NCBI GenBank assembly: GCA_965216885.1 | Contig: OZ244209.1 | Coordinates: 2,790,001 to 2,854,000 of the forward strand | Direction: 5' to 3' | DNA: 64,000 nucleotides | DNA from: CAYNJG01 sp965216885 | Lineage (GTDB): Bacteria > Planctomycetota > Planctomycetia > Pirellulales > Pirellulaceae | Shown: positions 53,348-62,348 of the stretch, piece after piece | Numbering within the stretch: position 1 is the first letter of the stretch | How the letters are laid out: each line of letters starts with the position of its first letter | Made by a program: the position numbers and the translations under genes | Notes under the pieces: model-generated | Database searches by the model: none | Told to the model about the DNA's origin: nothing | The model's input: only the letters and a program-made list of their open reading frames with translations

Positions 53348-54754
53348 CTAGAGAATCGCCCGCAACATCCCTTCTGCTTTGTGCCACGTTTCAACGTACT
53401 CGCTGTCCGGATCCGATTGCGTGACGATCCCGCCGCCAACGGGGAATTGCCACCAACCGCCACTGGCCGTGATCGTGCGAATCAGAATGCTCAGATCCAT
53501 TGCTCCGTCGAATCCAATATAACCCAGCGAACCACAGTAGGCTCCCCGCGCAGTCGGTTCCAATTCGGCAATGATTTCCATGGCCCGCACTTTGGGAGCC
53601 CCCGTGATCGAACCGCCGGGGAAAGTTGCCCTCACGAGATCGACCGGGCCAACATCCGGCAACAACTTTCCCTCCACGACCGAAACCAGATGCTGGACAA
53701 ACTCAAACCTTTCCAACCCACACAACCGCGAGACGGCGATCGAGTCGTCCTCGCAAACTCGCGAAAGGTCATTACGCATCAGATCGACAATCATGACGTT
53801 CTCCGACAGATCCTTGCGGCTGGCCTTGAGCTCTTCCGCGCCGAACAACTCGGCTTCAGGCATAGGCGACCGATGACGCGTGCCCTTGATTGGCCGCGTT
53901 TCCACTTTCCCATCCGCGGAGAGTTTTAGAAATCGTTCCGGCGATGCACTCACGATCTGGTGTTCACCGAGATCGAAATATGCCGAAAACGGTGCCGGAT
54001 TCCGCTCGCGAAGCCGCACGTACAAATCCGTTGAATCGCACGTCGCACAGCAAAGCAAGCGTTGAGCGAGATTGACCTGAAATGCATCGCCGGCGTTGAT
54101 GTACTCGATCACTCGACGTACAGCATCGCGATAGGCGTTCCCTTCGAAGTTACTGTAGATGCCTTCGCGTTCGGTCGGACAGACCGGCGACGCCAGCTCC
54201 TTGGTAGCGGCTGTGAAGCTGGACAGCGTTTCTTCGGCGGGCTCCCTCAGCCACCCCAGAAACTCTTCCGCTCGATCATGAGCCCGCTGGATTCGCGCTG
54301 CGGGTTCGAGTTCCGGGAAACCCTGCGAAACCAACCATGCCTTTGATTTGCGGTGGTCAAACACAAGCGTGACGTCGTAGAGACCGACCAACATGCCGGG
54401 AATCTGAAACTCGTCCCATCGGTTTTCAGGAATCCGTTCCAGCGACCGCACGAGGTCGTAGCTGAACAGCCCCACCGCGCCGCCCTGAAATGGCGGTAAC
54501 GATTCGAGCGTCACCGCCGGATACCGCCGCAGCGCGTCGGCCAATTGGCCCAGAGGATCGTCAGCCCGATCATCGAGCACCTGAAACGGTTCGGCAACCA
54601 GAAACGAATACTGCCCTCGCACATCCGAGAGGCGGGCGCTATCCAGAAAAGCGCAGTGCGCCCTGGCCGACAATCTGCGGAAGGCGTCGACCGGTTCAAA
54701 CTCGCCCGATACGTCAACGATATAGGGCGCTACATCAGCCACGCGGCCTGCCAC
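53348..54754 (-). CDS. pabB: Aminodeoxychorismate synthase component I
   Basis: A 468-residue chorismate-binding enzyme. C-terminal motifs of the family are GDAFQVNLAQRLLCC, RPIKGTRHRSP and FPGGSITGAPKVRAMEII. The Lys in PIKGT marks PabB proteins (TrpE usually has PIAGT). It converts chorismate and ammonia to 4-amino-4-deoxychorismate for p-aminobenzoate and folate. It pairs with pabA downstream on the same strand with a gap of about 165 bases that holds a repeat element. Confidence 0.87.
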   Translation of the reverse strand: MAGRVADVAPYIVDVSGEFEPVDAFRRLSARAHCAFLDSARLSDVRGQYSFLVAEPFQVLDDRADDPLGQLADALRRYPAVTLESLPPFQGGAVGLFSYDLVRSLERIPENRWDEFQIPGMLVGLYDVTLVFDHRKSKAWLVSQGFPELEPAARIQRAHDRAEEFLGWLREPAEETLSSFTAATKELASPVCPTEREGIYSNFEGNAYRDAVRRVIEYINAGDAFQVNLAQRLLCCATCDSTDLYVRLRERNPAPFSAYFDLGEHQIVSASPERFLKLSADGKVETRPIKGTRHRSPMPEAELFGAEELKASRKDLSENVMIVDLMRNDLSRVCEDDSIAVSRLCGLERFEFVQHLVSVVEGKLLPDVGPVDLVRATFPGGSITGAPKVRAMEIIAELEPTARGAYCGSLGYIGFDGAMDLSILIRTITASGGWWQFPVGGGIVTQSDPDSEYVETWHKAEGMLRAIL

Positions 54755-54785
54755 GGTTCCTGTAAAACGGAATCACCGACGGTGA

Positions 54786-55388
54786 CTACTTCTTCAATTT
54801 GAAATTGATGATGTCTGGAACTTCTGGCACATCATTGTTGGCCTCGAATCCCAGAATGGTTTCTTCGTTGTACTTGGCTGGTAGCATCTCGTCACCGTTC
54901 TTTTTGGGTTTGGTGACTTTGACGCGATAGAAGCCAAGAAAAATGCCTTCCACCGTGGCGCCCGGCCGTGAGCAATACGTTTCGCCACGACGATCCGTCT
55001 CACCGGAGCACGGTGCAAACGACGGCCCAAGAAACGATTCGGGTTCGAATGTGACAGTTGCGCCTTCCAATGGACGGCCGCGATATTCAATCCGGCAAGC
55101 ACCGGGAATGACCCATGACGTGGCGGTCTTGAAGTAGAGCACTCGAGCGGAAATCTCTTCCGCCGTCAGCTCGCCATCCTGGTCTTTGTCGACTGCCTTG
55201 AACGCCGCCAGCAAACCGGGCGATGCCTCGGCTTCGTCCTCACTGATGGACCCATTGGAATCGGCATCGTAGAGCTCAAGAGCTCCGGCAGCCGCCTCAT
55301 CGGGACTAAGCTCGGGTTTATCAGGTGCCCGACTGGAGCAACCGGAAAACAAGGGAGCGATAATCGCAGCCAGCCAAATCCATTTCAT
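54786..55388 (-). CDS. EF-hand lipoprotein with carboxypeptidase-regulatory-like region
   Basis: From the ATG at 55388 the product is 200 residues, with a lipoprotein signal (MKWIWLAAIIAPLFSGC). Two EF-hand-type calcium motifs follow: YDADSNGSISEDEAEA and VDKDQDGELTAEEISA. The C-terminal region (ATVTFEPESFLG..., FYRVKVTKPKKNG) resembles the beta domain of the lipoprotein at 19792. It is downstream of a DUF1559 gene with a terminator-like hairpin between, so its expression may be partly separate. Presumed envelope protein. Confidence 0.8.
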   Translation of the reverse strand: MKWIWLAAIIAPLFSGCSSRAPDKPELSPDEAAAGALELYDADSNGSISEDEAEASPGLLAAFKAVDKDQDGELTAEEISARVLYFKTATSWVIPGACRIEYRGRPLEGATVTFEPESFLGPSFAPCSGETDRRGETYCSRPGATVEGIFLGFYRVKVTKPKKNGDEMLPAKYNEETILGFEANNDVPEVPDIINFKLKK

Positions 55389-55469
55389 CGAGACAAACTG
55401 AAAACCAGATTGCGACATCGAAAACACTCCAGGGTTTGCTTCCACATCAGTCGCCAGGCGACCACTTGT

Positions 55470-55509
55470 TTCTTTTAAAGAAGAAAGTGTCGCCGAAAAC
55501 CGACGACAC
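55470..55509 (-). terminator. Rho-independent-type terminator after the second DUF1559 gene
   Basis: On the minus strand GTGTCGTCGG, loop TTT, TCGGCGACAC (55509 down to 55487) forms a ten-pair stem with two G-T pairs. It is followed by a T-rich run (TTTCTTCTTT). It lies about 60 bases past the DUF1559 stop and about 80 bases before the next lipoprotein start. Confidence 0.6.
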
Positions 55510-55568
55510 CCTGCTTCAAACGGGCCACCGTTACCACAACCGGAACGATGGCCATTCAGATTTCCCGA

Positions 55569-56588
55569 CTAGTTGCCGGTCGAGACAGCCTCACCACCAT
55601 TTCGTGAACCGAGACCGGCGTAGACAACCTGATCGGTGTCATAGCCAATGTTCTCGACATGACCGTCCGCGAAACTGGCAAAGTATCCGTTCGAGTGAAC
55701 ACTGCCAAATTCCTGACGACATCCACCGGTGCCCGGTGTGTCACGAAGTGGCTTACGTGTTTGCCAACCAAGGATACGCGGATTCGGATCGGAGATCGGC
55801 GAGTCGAGACGAGGGAACCAACGATTCACGTCCCAGTCGTAACCCTGACTGTTCGAGTTGTTGTCCACACAGGATGCTCCCGTGGTGTACTCCAGCGGGT
55901 TCATGTACTTCTCGGCGATCATGACAGTCTTACTGGTACCGTCCGAGATCTGCCCGATCCGCACTTCCGAAAGACGACCGGTCAGACCATCGAAGTCGTT
56001 CGGCATTTCTGGAATGTCACAACTGTTGCTCTCAAGGCATGCCGCATTTCCCCAGTGACCCAGCGAACGGTCGCCGGTGCCGCCGTTCATGGCGTAGTCG
56101 GTCTTGTTTTCAACCTGCGGCTGAGCCGCGTTGACGGAACTTTCGGTCACGGGGTAACCGCGAGCTTCACGACGTGATGGGCAATGAAGACCTGGAACTA
56201 CGACCGAACGCTGCAAGGCAAGTGCGTTGTATTTCTGTCCGCCTGAACCTCGGCCGGGAAGACCGCGACCGTGCTGGTGAATGTCAGTCTGCTCCATGAA
56301 CGGATAGGTGTCGTAGATCCATCCGCCTGGCTGGTTTTCGCCAAAGCCATTGTCCGGGTCACCCGTCCAGCGGAATCCCCAGCCACTCGATTGAAAGTAG
56401 CCGTGTGCTGACTCGTGATTCAACGAAGCCAGTCCGAGCTGCTTGAGGTTGTTGATACATTGCGTACGACGCGCTGCTTCACGAGCGGACTGAACTGCGG
56501 GCAGCAGCAGAGTCACGAGCATTGCAATGATCGCGATGACCACAAGCAATTCTACCAGTGTGAAAGCGGAACGTTTTTGGCGAGCCAT
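55569..56588 (-). CDS. DUF1559 prepilin-like protein
   Basis: A 339-residue protein with the pilin-type signal SAFTLVELLVVIAIIAMLVT and the invariant LLPAVQSAREAARRTQC. The DUF1559 part ends with 'SFADGHVENIGYDTDQVVYAG', the family C terminus ('FADGHV'). It has the same signal, almost exactly, as the protein at 20187. Probably an extracellular or periplasmic pseudopilin-like protein. A terminator-like hairpin lies between its stop and the EF-hand lipoprotein gene. Confidence 0.87.
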   Translation of the reverse strand: MARQKRSAFTLVELLVVIAIIAMLVTLLLPAVQSAREAARRTQCINNLKQLGLASLNHESAHGYFQSSGWGFRWTGDPDNGFGENQPGGWIYDTYPFMEQTDIHQHGRGLPGRGSGGQKYNALALQRSVVVPGLHCPSRREARGYPVTESSVNAAQPQVENKTDYAMNGGTGDRSLGHWGNAACLESNSCDIPEMPNDFDGLTGRLSEVRIGQISDGTSKTVMIAEKYMNPLEYTTGASCVDNNSNSQGYDWDVNRWFPRLDSPISDPNPRILGWQTRKPLRDTPGTGGCRQEFGSVHSNGYFASFADGHVENIGYDTDQVVYAGLGSRNGGEAVSTGN

Positions 56589-56743
56589 AGATCACGTCCT
56601 TCAAAATAGGTGGGAATACAGAGTGCCTTGCGGTGGACAGTATAAAGGATACATGAAGCACATTCAATTTCAGACTGACGTCAGTTTCCGTTGCGTTTCT
56701 TATCCTGAGTCATTCGATCAGACAGCACGACCCCCGGCGGTGC

Positions 56744-57511
56744 CTATTCCGCTTCAGAACTGGCCGCTTCCGCCGCCGCACCGTCAGGAGAAGCAGCTTC
56801 TTCGGGCGGTTCCACCCCGGCATCACCCGATTTGACGTCGATTGCAAGGTTTGGTTTCGCAGTTTTCAGGGCCTCAAGGTCCCCCGAAGCAAGCTCGCAA
56901 CTATTAAGCGACAGTCGACCGAGCGCTGCCAACGACTTCAGAACATCAACGTCATCGCTCTCGAGTCGCGCATCATCAAGAATCAGCCACTCGAGTTCCG
57001 GCAACTCCTTGAGGGACGTGAGATCCGCAGTCAGATCGCCTGAGATTTCGAGGATCTTCAGCTTCGACATTGCGGCAATTACTGACGCCGACTCGGCCGT
57101 AAGACCAGTCCCGTTTACATAAAGGGTGTCAAGATCGAGCCCCTTAATGTCCTTCAGGCCCGCATCCGTAATTCCGGTATTACTCAGCACCAACGATCGC
57201 AACTTGCCAAGGCCGCCGAGCGTCTTCATATGGTCATCGGAGAGATTCGTTCCGCTTACATCCAGATGCGTGATGTAGGGCGTATTCGCCAGCAACGGCA
57301 CGGCTTCATCCATTTTGTCCTGCGCCGTTGGAACGACGAGGCTCACCGTCCCGACGTGGACCTGATCAATGTCGAGCACCGTCATCGCGCCCATGGCACG
57401 TAAGCCTTCCCGCGCATCGGATTCTGCCTGCGACATGGTTCCTGATCCGCAACCCATCACACCAAGGCTGAACAGGACCAACCCGGTGGCCAGTGTCTTG
57501 CCGTAATCCAT
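56744..57511 (-). CDS. Leucine-rich-repeat lipoprotein
   Basis: From the ATG at 57511 the product is 255 residues. A lipoprotein signal (LVLFSLGVMGC) is followed by repeats of the form 'ITHLDVSGTNLSDDHMKTL', 'LRSLVLSNTGITDAGLKDI', 'LEWLILDDARLESDDVDVL' and similar, a leucine-rich-repeat solenoid. The C-terminal 20 residues are Ala/Glu/Pro-rich. LRR lipoproteins of this size are common in planctomycetes. Function unknown; protein-protein contact at the envelope is possible. Its partner gene is not evident. Confidence 0.82.
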   Translation of the reverse strand: MDYGKTLATGLVLFSLGVMGCGSGTMSQAESDAREGLRAMGAMTVLDIDQVHVGTVSLVVPTAQDKMDEAVPLLANTPYITHLDVSGTNLSDDHMKTLGGLGKLRSLVLSNTGITDAGLKDIKGLDLDTLYVNGTGLTAESASVIAAMSKLKILEISGDLTADLTSLKELPELEWLILDDARLESDDVDVLKSLAALGRLSLNSCELASGDLEALKTAKPNLAIDVKSGDAGVEPPEEAASPDGAAAEAASSEAE

Positions 57512-57615
57512 CTTTTCCCCAATCAATTGCGTTAGAAAGTTCTGCAACAGAATCCTGCGTTAGCGGCAGCAACCTACGAATTGCCAATGTTAACCGCTGA
57601 ACCAGTCGGGAACCA

Positions 57616-58989
57616 CTACTCGCCGTTCCGCTGACGGTGATTGTCCTCCGGCTCGGTCAGCATGCCCCAGTCCAATGCCTGGTCCTGATTGTATTGCTTC
57701 CCAAGCGTCAGTGCGGTCGTCGCCTTGGCCAGCTCGTATCCCAAATAGAACGCATGCGACGCATCGACGTTTCGCGGTTCCGTCTTCATCAACTGACGAA
57801 ACAGGTCGAACGCGTTGTCGGACTTCACATGAACGCCGGCGGCCATCAAATGCAGTTGGCCGCCGTCGGCAAACAAACGGTAGTTATTGTCCTTCAGCGA
57901 AGCAGCCAACTCACGCAACACATCTTCGCCCTGCGTGAACATCCGATCGTCGCGCAACATCACCAATCGCGAGTCAACGCGTTTCGGGGGCACCGAATTC
58001 TGCACGGCGAAGTGGGCCAACTGACGAGCGATCGCGCATTCCTGAACGCTGGACCGCGCCCAACTGATCACTTCCGTCGTCAGCACGCTGCGAATGCCCA
58101 GCTCTTCGCACATCCCCAGCAAAAGCATGTTCACGCCCGCCGAATCGACGTCGGTCAGTTCCGTCAGATTACCGATGCCCATCATCATTTCCGCATCGGG
58201 ATACCTTCTTCGCGTTTCCAGGTAGCGGCCAAGGCTCGCAGCGAACCCGCAACCAATCGGCTCCAGAATCGGATCCATGCGCATCACAACATCATGCTTC
58301 GCGAGGTACTCGATCGTGTTATCAAATTCCTCCAGTGAATCGGGCACGTCGGGGATCGCCACGACTTCGCAGCCCCAATCACGTGCAGCCTCACGGTTGT
58401 TGGAATTCACCGACAGCACCAACTCGGCACCGGAGCGAACCGCCGGCTCGATTTCTGCCGGGTTCAGGGAATCGACGGAAACGCGGTGCCCCTGATCCCG
58501 CAGCGCACGCACACACTCGGCCACTCCATGCCAGCAGTCATTGGGATCGCAGCCGACGTCGATCAGATCCGCGCCTGATTGGCGATAGTGTTCCGCAAGC
58601 TCCACTATTTGCGGCAGCGACATGCGGGGCGCGTGATTGATCTCCGCCAGAATTTCGATGCGGTGTTCGCCATAATCCTCGTTGCGTTGTCGCCCAAAGA
58701 ATTCCGGTAGCCCGCGCAGTTCGCGTGGGCCGACACGAACAGGCAAATCGGTCACCGCGGTGATCGGCGAGAGGTCCGTGCCACAATATCCGGGTAACAG
58801 AATCTCGGTCGCCTCCGCCGGGATGTTCAGACGAGCGGCGATCCACTTGGGCGTTAGCAGCGCCGCAACGGTGATCGGCATCACGTCAACGGAATACTCG
58901 AAACCGACCGAGCCCGCCAACTCCGTGACGACCTGTCGCAAACTCCGTTCGGCCAGCTTGCCGGTCACGAAATGAATATGTCGAGTCAT
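57616..58989 (-). CDS. Dihydropteroate synthase-like protein (DHPS-related family, methanopterin context)
   Basis: The 457-residue protein has a non-DHPS N-terminal domain (residues 1-110, RHIHFVTGKLAERSLRQVV) and a TIM-barrel with the pterin-binding pattern: EILAEINHAPRMSL, GADLIDVGCDPND, VSVDSLNPAEIEPA and MMMGIGNLTELTDVDSAGV. This matches the DHPS-related family (TIGR00284) found in methanogens, methylotrophs and planctomycetes, linked by context to tetrahydromethanopterin-type C1 metabolism. Function here is inferred. It lies eight bases downstream of an SDR gene (58998), and both are probably co-transcribed. Confidence 0.78.
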   Translation of the reverse strand: MTRHIHFVTGKLAERSLRQVVTELAGSVGFEYSVDVMPITVAALLTPKWIAARLNIPAEATEILLPGYCGTDLSPITAVTDLPVRVGPRELRGLPEFFGRQRNEDYGEHRIEILAEINHAPRMSLPQIVELAEHYRQSGADLIDVGCDPNDCWHGVAECVRALRDQGHRVSVDSLNPAEIEPAVRSGAELVLSVNSNNREAARDWGCEVVAIPDVPDSLEEFDNTIEYLAKHDVVMRMDPILEPIGCGFAASLGRYLETRRRYPDAEMMMGIGNLTELTDVDSAGVNMLLLGMCEELGIRSVLTTEVISWARSSVQECAIARQLAHFAVQNSVPPKRVDSRLVMLRDDRMFTQGEDVLRELAASLKDNNYRLFADGGQLHLMAAGVHVKSDNAFDLFRQLMKTEPRNVDASHAFYLGYELAKATTALTLGKQYNQDQALDWGMLTEPEDNHRQRNGE

Positions 58990-58997
58990 AACGCGGG

Positions 58998-59774
58998 TTA
59001 GCTTTCTGGTCGCTCGGCTGCCGTGCGAAACCCACCATTCACCGGGACGATCTGTCCGTTAATGAAATCCGCTTCTTCCGACGCGAGAAAATGCACCGCC
59101 GCGGCGATGTCCTGCGGAGTCCCCCAACGAGCTCGTAACGACTCGCCCACCGCGCGTGCCTGCCAGTAACCCGATGCTTCGTCGCCCCAGTCCGTCCGAA
59201 TCCACCCCGGCGCAACGCAGTTGACGCGTACGTCCGGCGCCAGCGACTTGGCCAGACTCTTTGAAAACGCCATCACGGCTCCCTTGATCGTGCCAAACAT
59301 CTCACCGCTATCGCCTTCCATCCCAACGTCCGCCTGGTCCCAGCCGATATTGATGATCGCACCGCGCCCGACCGCCTTCATCCGCGATCCGACATCGCGT
59401 GAACATCGCATCGCGCCGACAACGTCCACTTCCCACAGTCGCTGCAGCTTCGTCTCGAAGGAGGCCTCGGCGAGCTTCCCGGTGAGCACGTCCACGCCGG
59501 CGTTGTTGACCCACACGTCCACGCCCGCACGCCACGACCATGCGCGCTCGACAAAGTCATCCGTCGCCTTCTGATCCGCAAGATTGACAAGCTCGACGGT
59601 CGCCTCCTGGCCGGACGCTCGAATTTCCCTCGCAACGTTTTCCGCGTCGCTCTGTGACGTGCATGCCGACACGACCACGTTCGCTCCAGCAGAAGCCAGA
59701 CGCAACGCGATCGCTCGGCCGATGCCCGTCGACGAACCAGTGACGACGGCAGTTTTTCCCTCAAGTGAATTCAT
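58998..59774 (-). CDS. SDR-fold protein lacking catalytic Ser and Tyr
   Basis: The 258-residue protein has the SDR cofactor motif TGSSTGIGRAIALRLASAG and the structural motif VNNAGVDVL, so NAD(P) binding is likely. The catalytic Ser (usually in NISS) is replaced: INIGWDQAD. The YxxxK motif is MFGTIKGAV, with Phe 160 in place of Tyr and Lys 164 kept. Normal SDR chemistry is therefore doubtful. The C-terminal ISLP/GQIVPVNGGF region is normal. It is eight bases upstream of the DHPS-like gene. Could bind a pterin or another ligand; reduction of dihydropterin is speculation. Confidence 0.75.
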   Translation of the reverse strand: MNSLEGKTAVVTGSSTGIGRAIALRLASAGANVVVSACTSQSDAENVAREIRASGQEATVELVNLADQKATDDFVERAWSWRAGVDVWVNNAGVDVLTGKLAEASFETKLQRLWEVDVVGAMRCSRDVGSRMKAVGRGAIINIGWDQADVGMEGDSGEMFGTIKGAVMAFSKSLAKSLAPDVRVNCVAPGWIRTDWGDEASGYWQARAVGESLRARWGTPQDIAAAVHFLASEEADFINGQIVPVNGGFRTAAERPES

Positions 59775-59942
59775 GGTTCCCCGCGTTAGAGCAAAATCAG
59801 ACCGTCATTCTATCGAATTGCAGCTTTCACCGCGTCTATGTCCGTTATGATATCCAACGATGCAGACCATCCAGCGTTCCTCCCTCGCTTGCTCGCGCTG
59901 AGCCTGTTTCGCTATTCGTATGATTCGAGAATGGAGGTTAGC

Positions 59943-62216
59943 ATGCCATCCCGTAGGCAGTTTCTTCACGGTGTTGCAGCAGGAGCTACGGCAATGACGA
60001 TTGGTCTATCGCCCACCAAAAAGCTATTGGCCGCCCCCATCGCGCCACCGCTCGCGGACGAGAGTGTCTTCGACTTTATTCGTCGCGTGTCCGGAAAATT
60101 CGATCTGCAACTGTACTGCCGCATTCTGGGCGCAGCCAACGAATTCAAGGAAGGCGATGAAATCGTCGGCATTAGCGCCGCAGACGAATCCTCACGTCGC
60201 CACGCCCGCAGCCTGCTTGCCCAAACTCGACTGGCGGACATTAATGCTCAACCACCTTTTACCGACGAACTGCTGACGTTCATCGACGACCGACGTCGAA
60301 AGAATACCAGTGAAATCTCGACGGAGTTCAATCGCCAGACCCTGGGGCAACTGAAACAGTTCCTTCTGCAGCGAGACGAAGCGGACGTCCAAAAAGCGAT
60401 CCCCATGTTGACCAGCGACGTCATTGGCTGCGTGGTAAAGCTGCTCTCCAACGACGAGTTAATCGCCGTCGGGCAGAAGGTATTCAACCCGCTGCCTGGC
60501 AGTCAGATTGGCGCGAAGGGCTACGTCGGCGCCCGCGTACAACCCAATTCGCCCACCGATCATCCGGAGGACATTCGCTGGCAGGTCTTCAATGCGTTTG
60601 CCTTCGCCGTCGGCGACGTATTGCTGGGCACCAACCCGGTGTCGAGCACTCCGGAATCGGTGTTAACCGTCGAGCGAACTCTGCAGGAAATCTTGGAGGT
60701 GTTCGAGATTCAGGACCTCATGCCGCATTGCGTGTTGTCGCACATCGACGTGCAAAGTGAAGTCGAACGCAACTCACCCGGCAGTACTGCGCTGTGGTTC
60801 CAAAGCATTGCGGGAACCGTGGGCGCCAATGAGACGTTCGACCTGACGATCGAAGGCATGCAAGCTTACGCGAAAGATCGCAACGGTCCATTCGGTCTGT
60901 ATTTCGAAACGGGGCAGGGGGCGGACTTCACCAACGGCCACAGCAATGGCTTTGATATGGTGCTGCACGAATCGCGTAAGTACGGATTCGCGCGAGCACT
61001 CAAAGAACTCATGCCCACCAACGGCAAGCAAGACGCGTGGGTACACCTCAATGATGTCGCGGGCTTCATTGGCCCGGAAGTGTTTCGTACTCGCGAGCAA
61101 TTGGTGCGATGCTGCCTGGAAGACATCGTCATGGGCAAACTCCACGGTCTGTGCATTGGGCTCGACGTGTGCTCAACACTCCACATGGATGTTTCGCTGG
61201 ACGACCTTGATTGGTGTCTTGAACAGATCGCACCGGCCAATCCCGCGTACCTCATGGCACTGCCGACCAAGATCGATCCGATGCTGGGTTACCTGACAAC
61301 GGGGTACCAGGATCACGTTCGACTTCGCAATCAGTTTGGCTTCAAGGTCAACGACGCGATGTGGGAGTTCTACCAGCAGTTGGGCGTCATCGATGAAAAG
61401 GGCCAACCGACCGAACACTTTGGCGATCCCAACTGGGTCTACCTCCAGTTCAGCCGACGCAAGGGCGATACTCGCACCGACGCAGAACTAAGGGAGTCCG
61501 GACGGCAGCAGATCGAAGCGGTACAAACTCGCGGACTCTTCATCGCGGAGGGGCACGGGACGCAAACGCATGAGCTGAACCCGGAGTTGGCGACGGAAGT
61601 ACAGCGGATCTATGAAGACGGAAAAGACAGCATCTGGGCCGAGCTCAGTCCCGACTTCGTGGCGACGATTCCGGATCGGTATGAAGTCGGCACCCGAGCC
61701 AAAGATCGGCTCGATTACATCCTGCATCCGGATTCCGGGGAAAGACTGGCCGACCATGCACAAACCACGGTGACCACCCTGCGCACGATGACAGCAAATG
61801 CCAACACGCAAATCGTCATCTCCGACGGGCTCAATGCCCATTCGATCATGGACGAAGGTCACCTACTGCCGTTTCTTGACGAGCTAAGATCCTTGTTGCC
61901 ACAGAACGGTTTTCTACCGTCGGTCGCCAACGTCGTCGTCAACGCCGGCCGAGTCCGAACGGGGTATCGTCTTGGCGAAGCCATCTTCGGAAACGCGCCA
62001 GGCAACCGTTCGATTCTTCACATCATTGGTGAACGCCCCGGAACCGGACACCATACGTTTTCCGTATACATTACATCTGCACCGGGCAACGTATGGGCGC
62101 AGCCGGATAAGGTCGACCATAACATTACGAAAGTCGTATCGGGCATTGCGACAACCGCATTACGCCCCCTGGAAGCTGCCGCGGAGACCGTGAAACTGCT
62201 GAAAGCGACCGTTTGA
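59943..62216 (+). CDS. Tat-signal EutB-EutC fusion: ethanolamine ammonia-lyase
   Basis: The product is 757 residues. GGAGG five bases before the ATG at 59943 decides the start. Residues 1-33 are a twin-arginine signal (PSRRQFLHGVAAGATAMTIG). EutB-like part (about 40-560): ARVQPNSPTDHPEDIRWQ, FAFAVGDVLLGTNPVSS, LYFETGQGADFTNGHSNGFD, LNDVAGFIGPEVFRTREQL, and KLHGLCIGLDVCSTLHMD. Residues corresponding to the EutB active site are present (Arg 198, Gln 200, Asn 231, Glu 322, Asp 408). EutC-like part (about 585-757): DRLDYILHPDSGERLADH, TQIVISDGLNAHSIMDEGH, IIGERPGTGHHTFSVYIT. The enzyme uses coenzyme B12 to convert ethanolamine to acetaldehyde and ammonia. The signal is unexpected for a B12 enzyme. 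No eutA, B12 or microcompartment genes are seen. Confidence 0.85.
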   Translation: MPSRRQFLHGVAAGATAMTIGLSPTKKLLAAPIAPPLADESVFDFIRRVSGKFDLQLYCRILGAANEFKEGDEIVGISAADESSRRHARSLLAQTRLADINAQPPFTDELLTFIDDRRRKNTSEISTEFNRQTLGQLKQFLLQRDEADVQKAIPMLTSDVIGCVVKLLSNDELIAVGQKVFNPLPGSQIGAKGYVGARVQPNSPTDHPEDIRWQVFNAFAFAVGDVLLGTNPVSSTPESVLTVERTLQEILEVFEIQDLMPHCVLSHIDVQSEVERNSPGSTALWFQSIAGTVGANETFDLTIEGMQAYAKDRNGPFGLYFETGQGADFTNGHSNGFDMVLHESRKYGFARALKELMPTNGKQDAWVHLNDVAGFIGPEVFRTREQLVRCCLEDIVMGKLHGLCIGLDVCSTLHMDVSLDDLDWCLEQIAPANPAYLMALPTKIDPMLGYLTTGYQDHVRLRNQFGFKVNDAMWEFYQQLGVIDEKGQPTEHFGDPNWVYLQFSRRKGDTRTDAELRESGRQQIEAVQTRGLFIAEGHGTQTHELNPELATEVQRIYEDGKDSIWAELSPDFVATIPDRYEVGTRAKDRLDYILHPDSGERLADHAQTTVTTLRTMTANANTQIVISDGLNAHSIMDEGHLLPFLDELRSLLPQNGFLPSVANVVVNAGRVRTGYRLGEAIFGNAPGNRSILHIIGERPGTGHHTFSVYITSAPGNVWAQPDKVDHNITKVVSGIATTALRPLEAAAETVKLLKATV

Positions 62217-62348
62217 CGGCGAACTTCCCCAGCACGCACTCCTGTCCGCAAACCATCCCGTGGCGAGGGGCGTAACAGATGTAGCGACTATAAGGCGGCA
62301 CGGCAGCGAATCACCCTACCAATTCATTTTGCTGTCAAAATTGGAGCA

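Noticed and set aside
52511..54754. Anthranilate synthase (trpE/trpG) instead of pabB/pabA
   Set aside because: The PIKGT motif with Lys points to PabB; TrpE usually has PIAGT. The possibility that the amidotransferase serves both enzymes stays open.
59838..59942. Earlier start for the eutBC gene
   Set aside because: GGAGG lies just before the ATG at 59943 and the RR signal begins there. The extra residues would put 35 mostly unrelated residues before the Tat motif.
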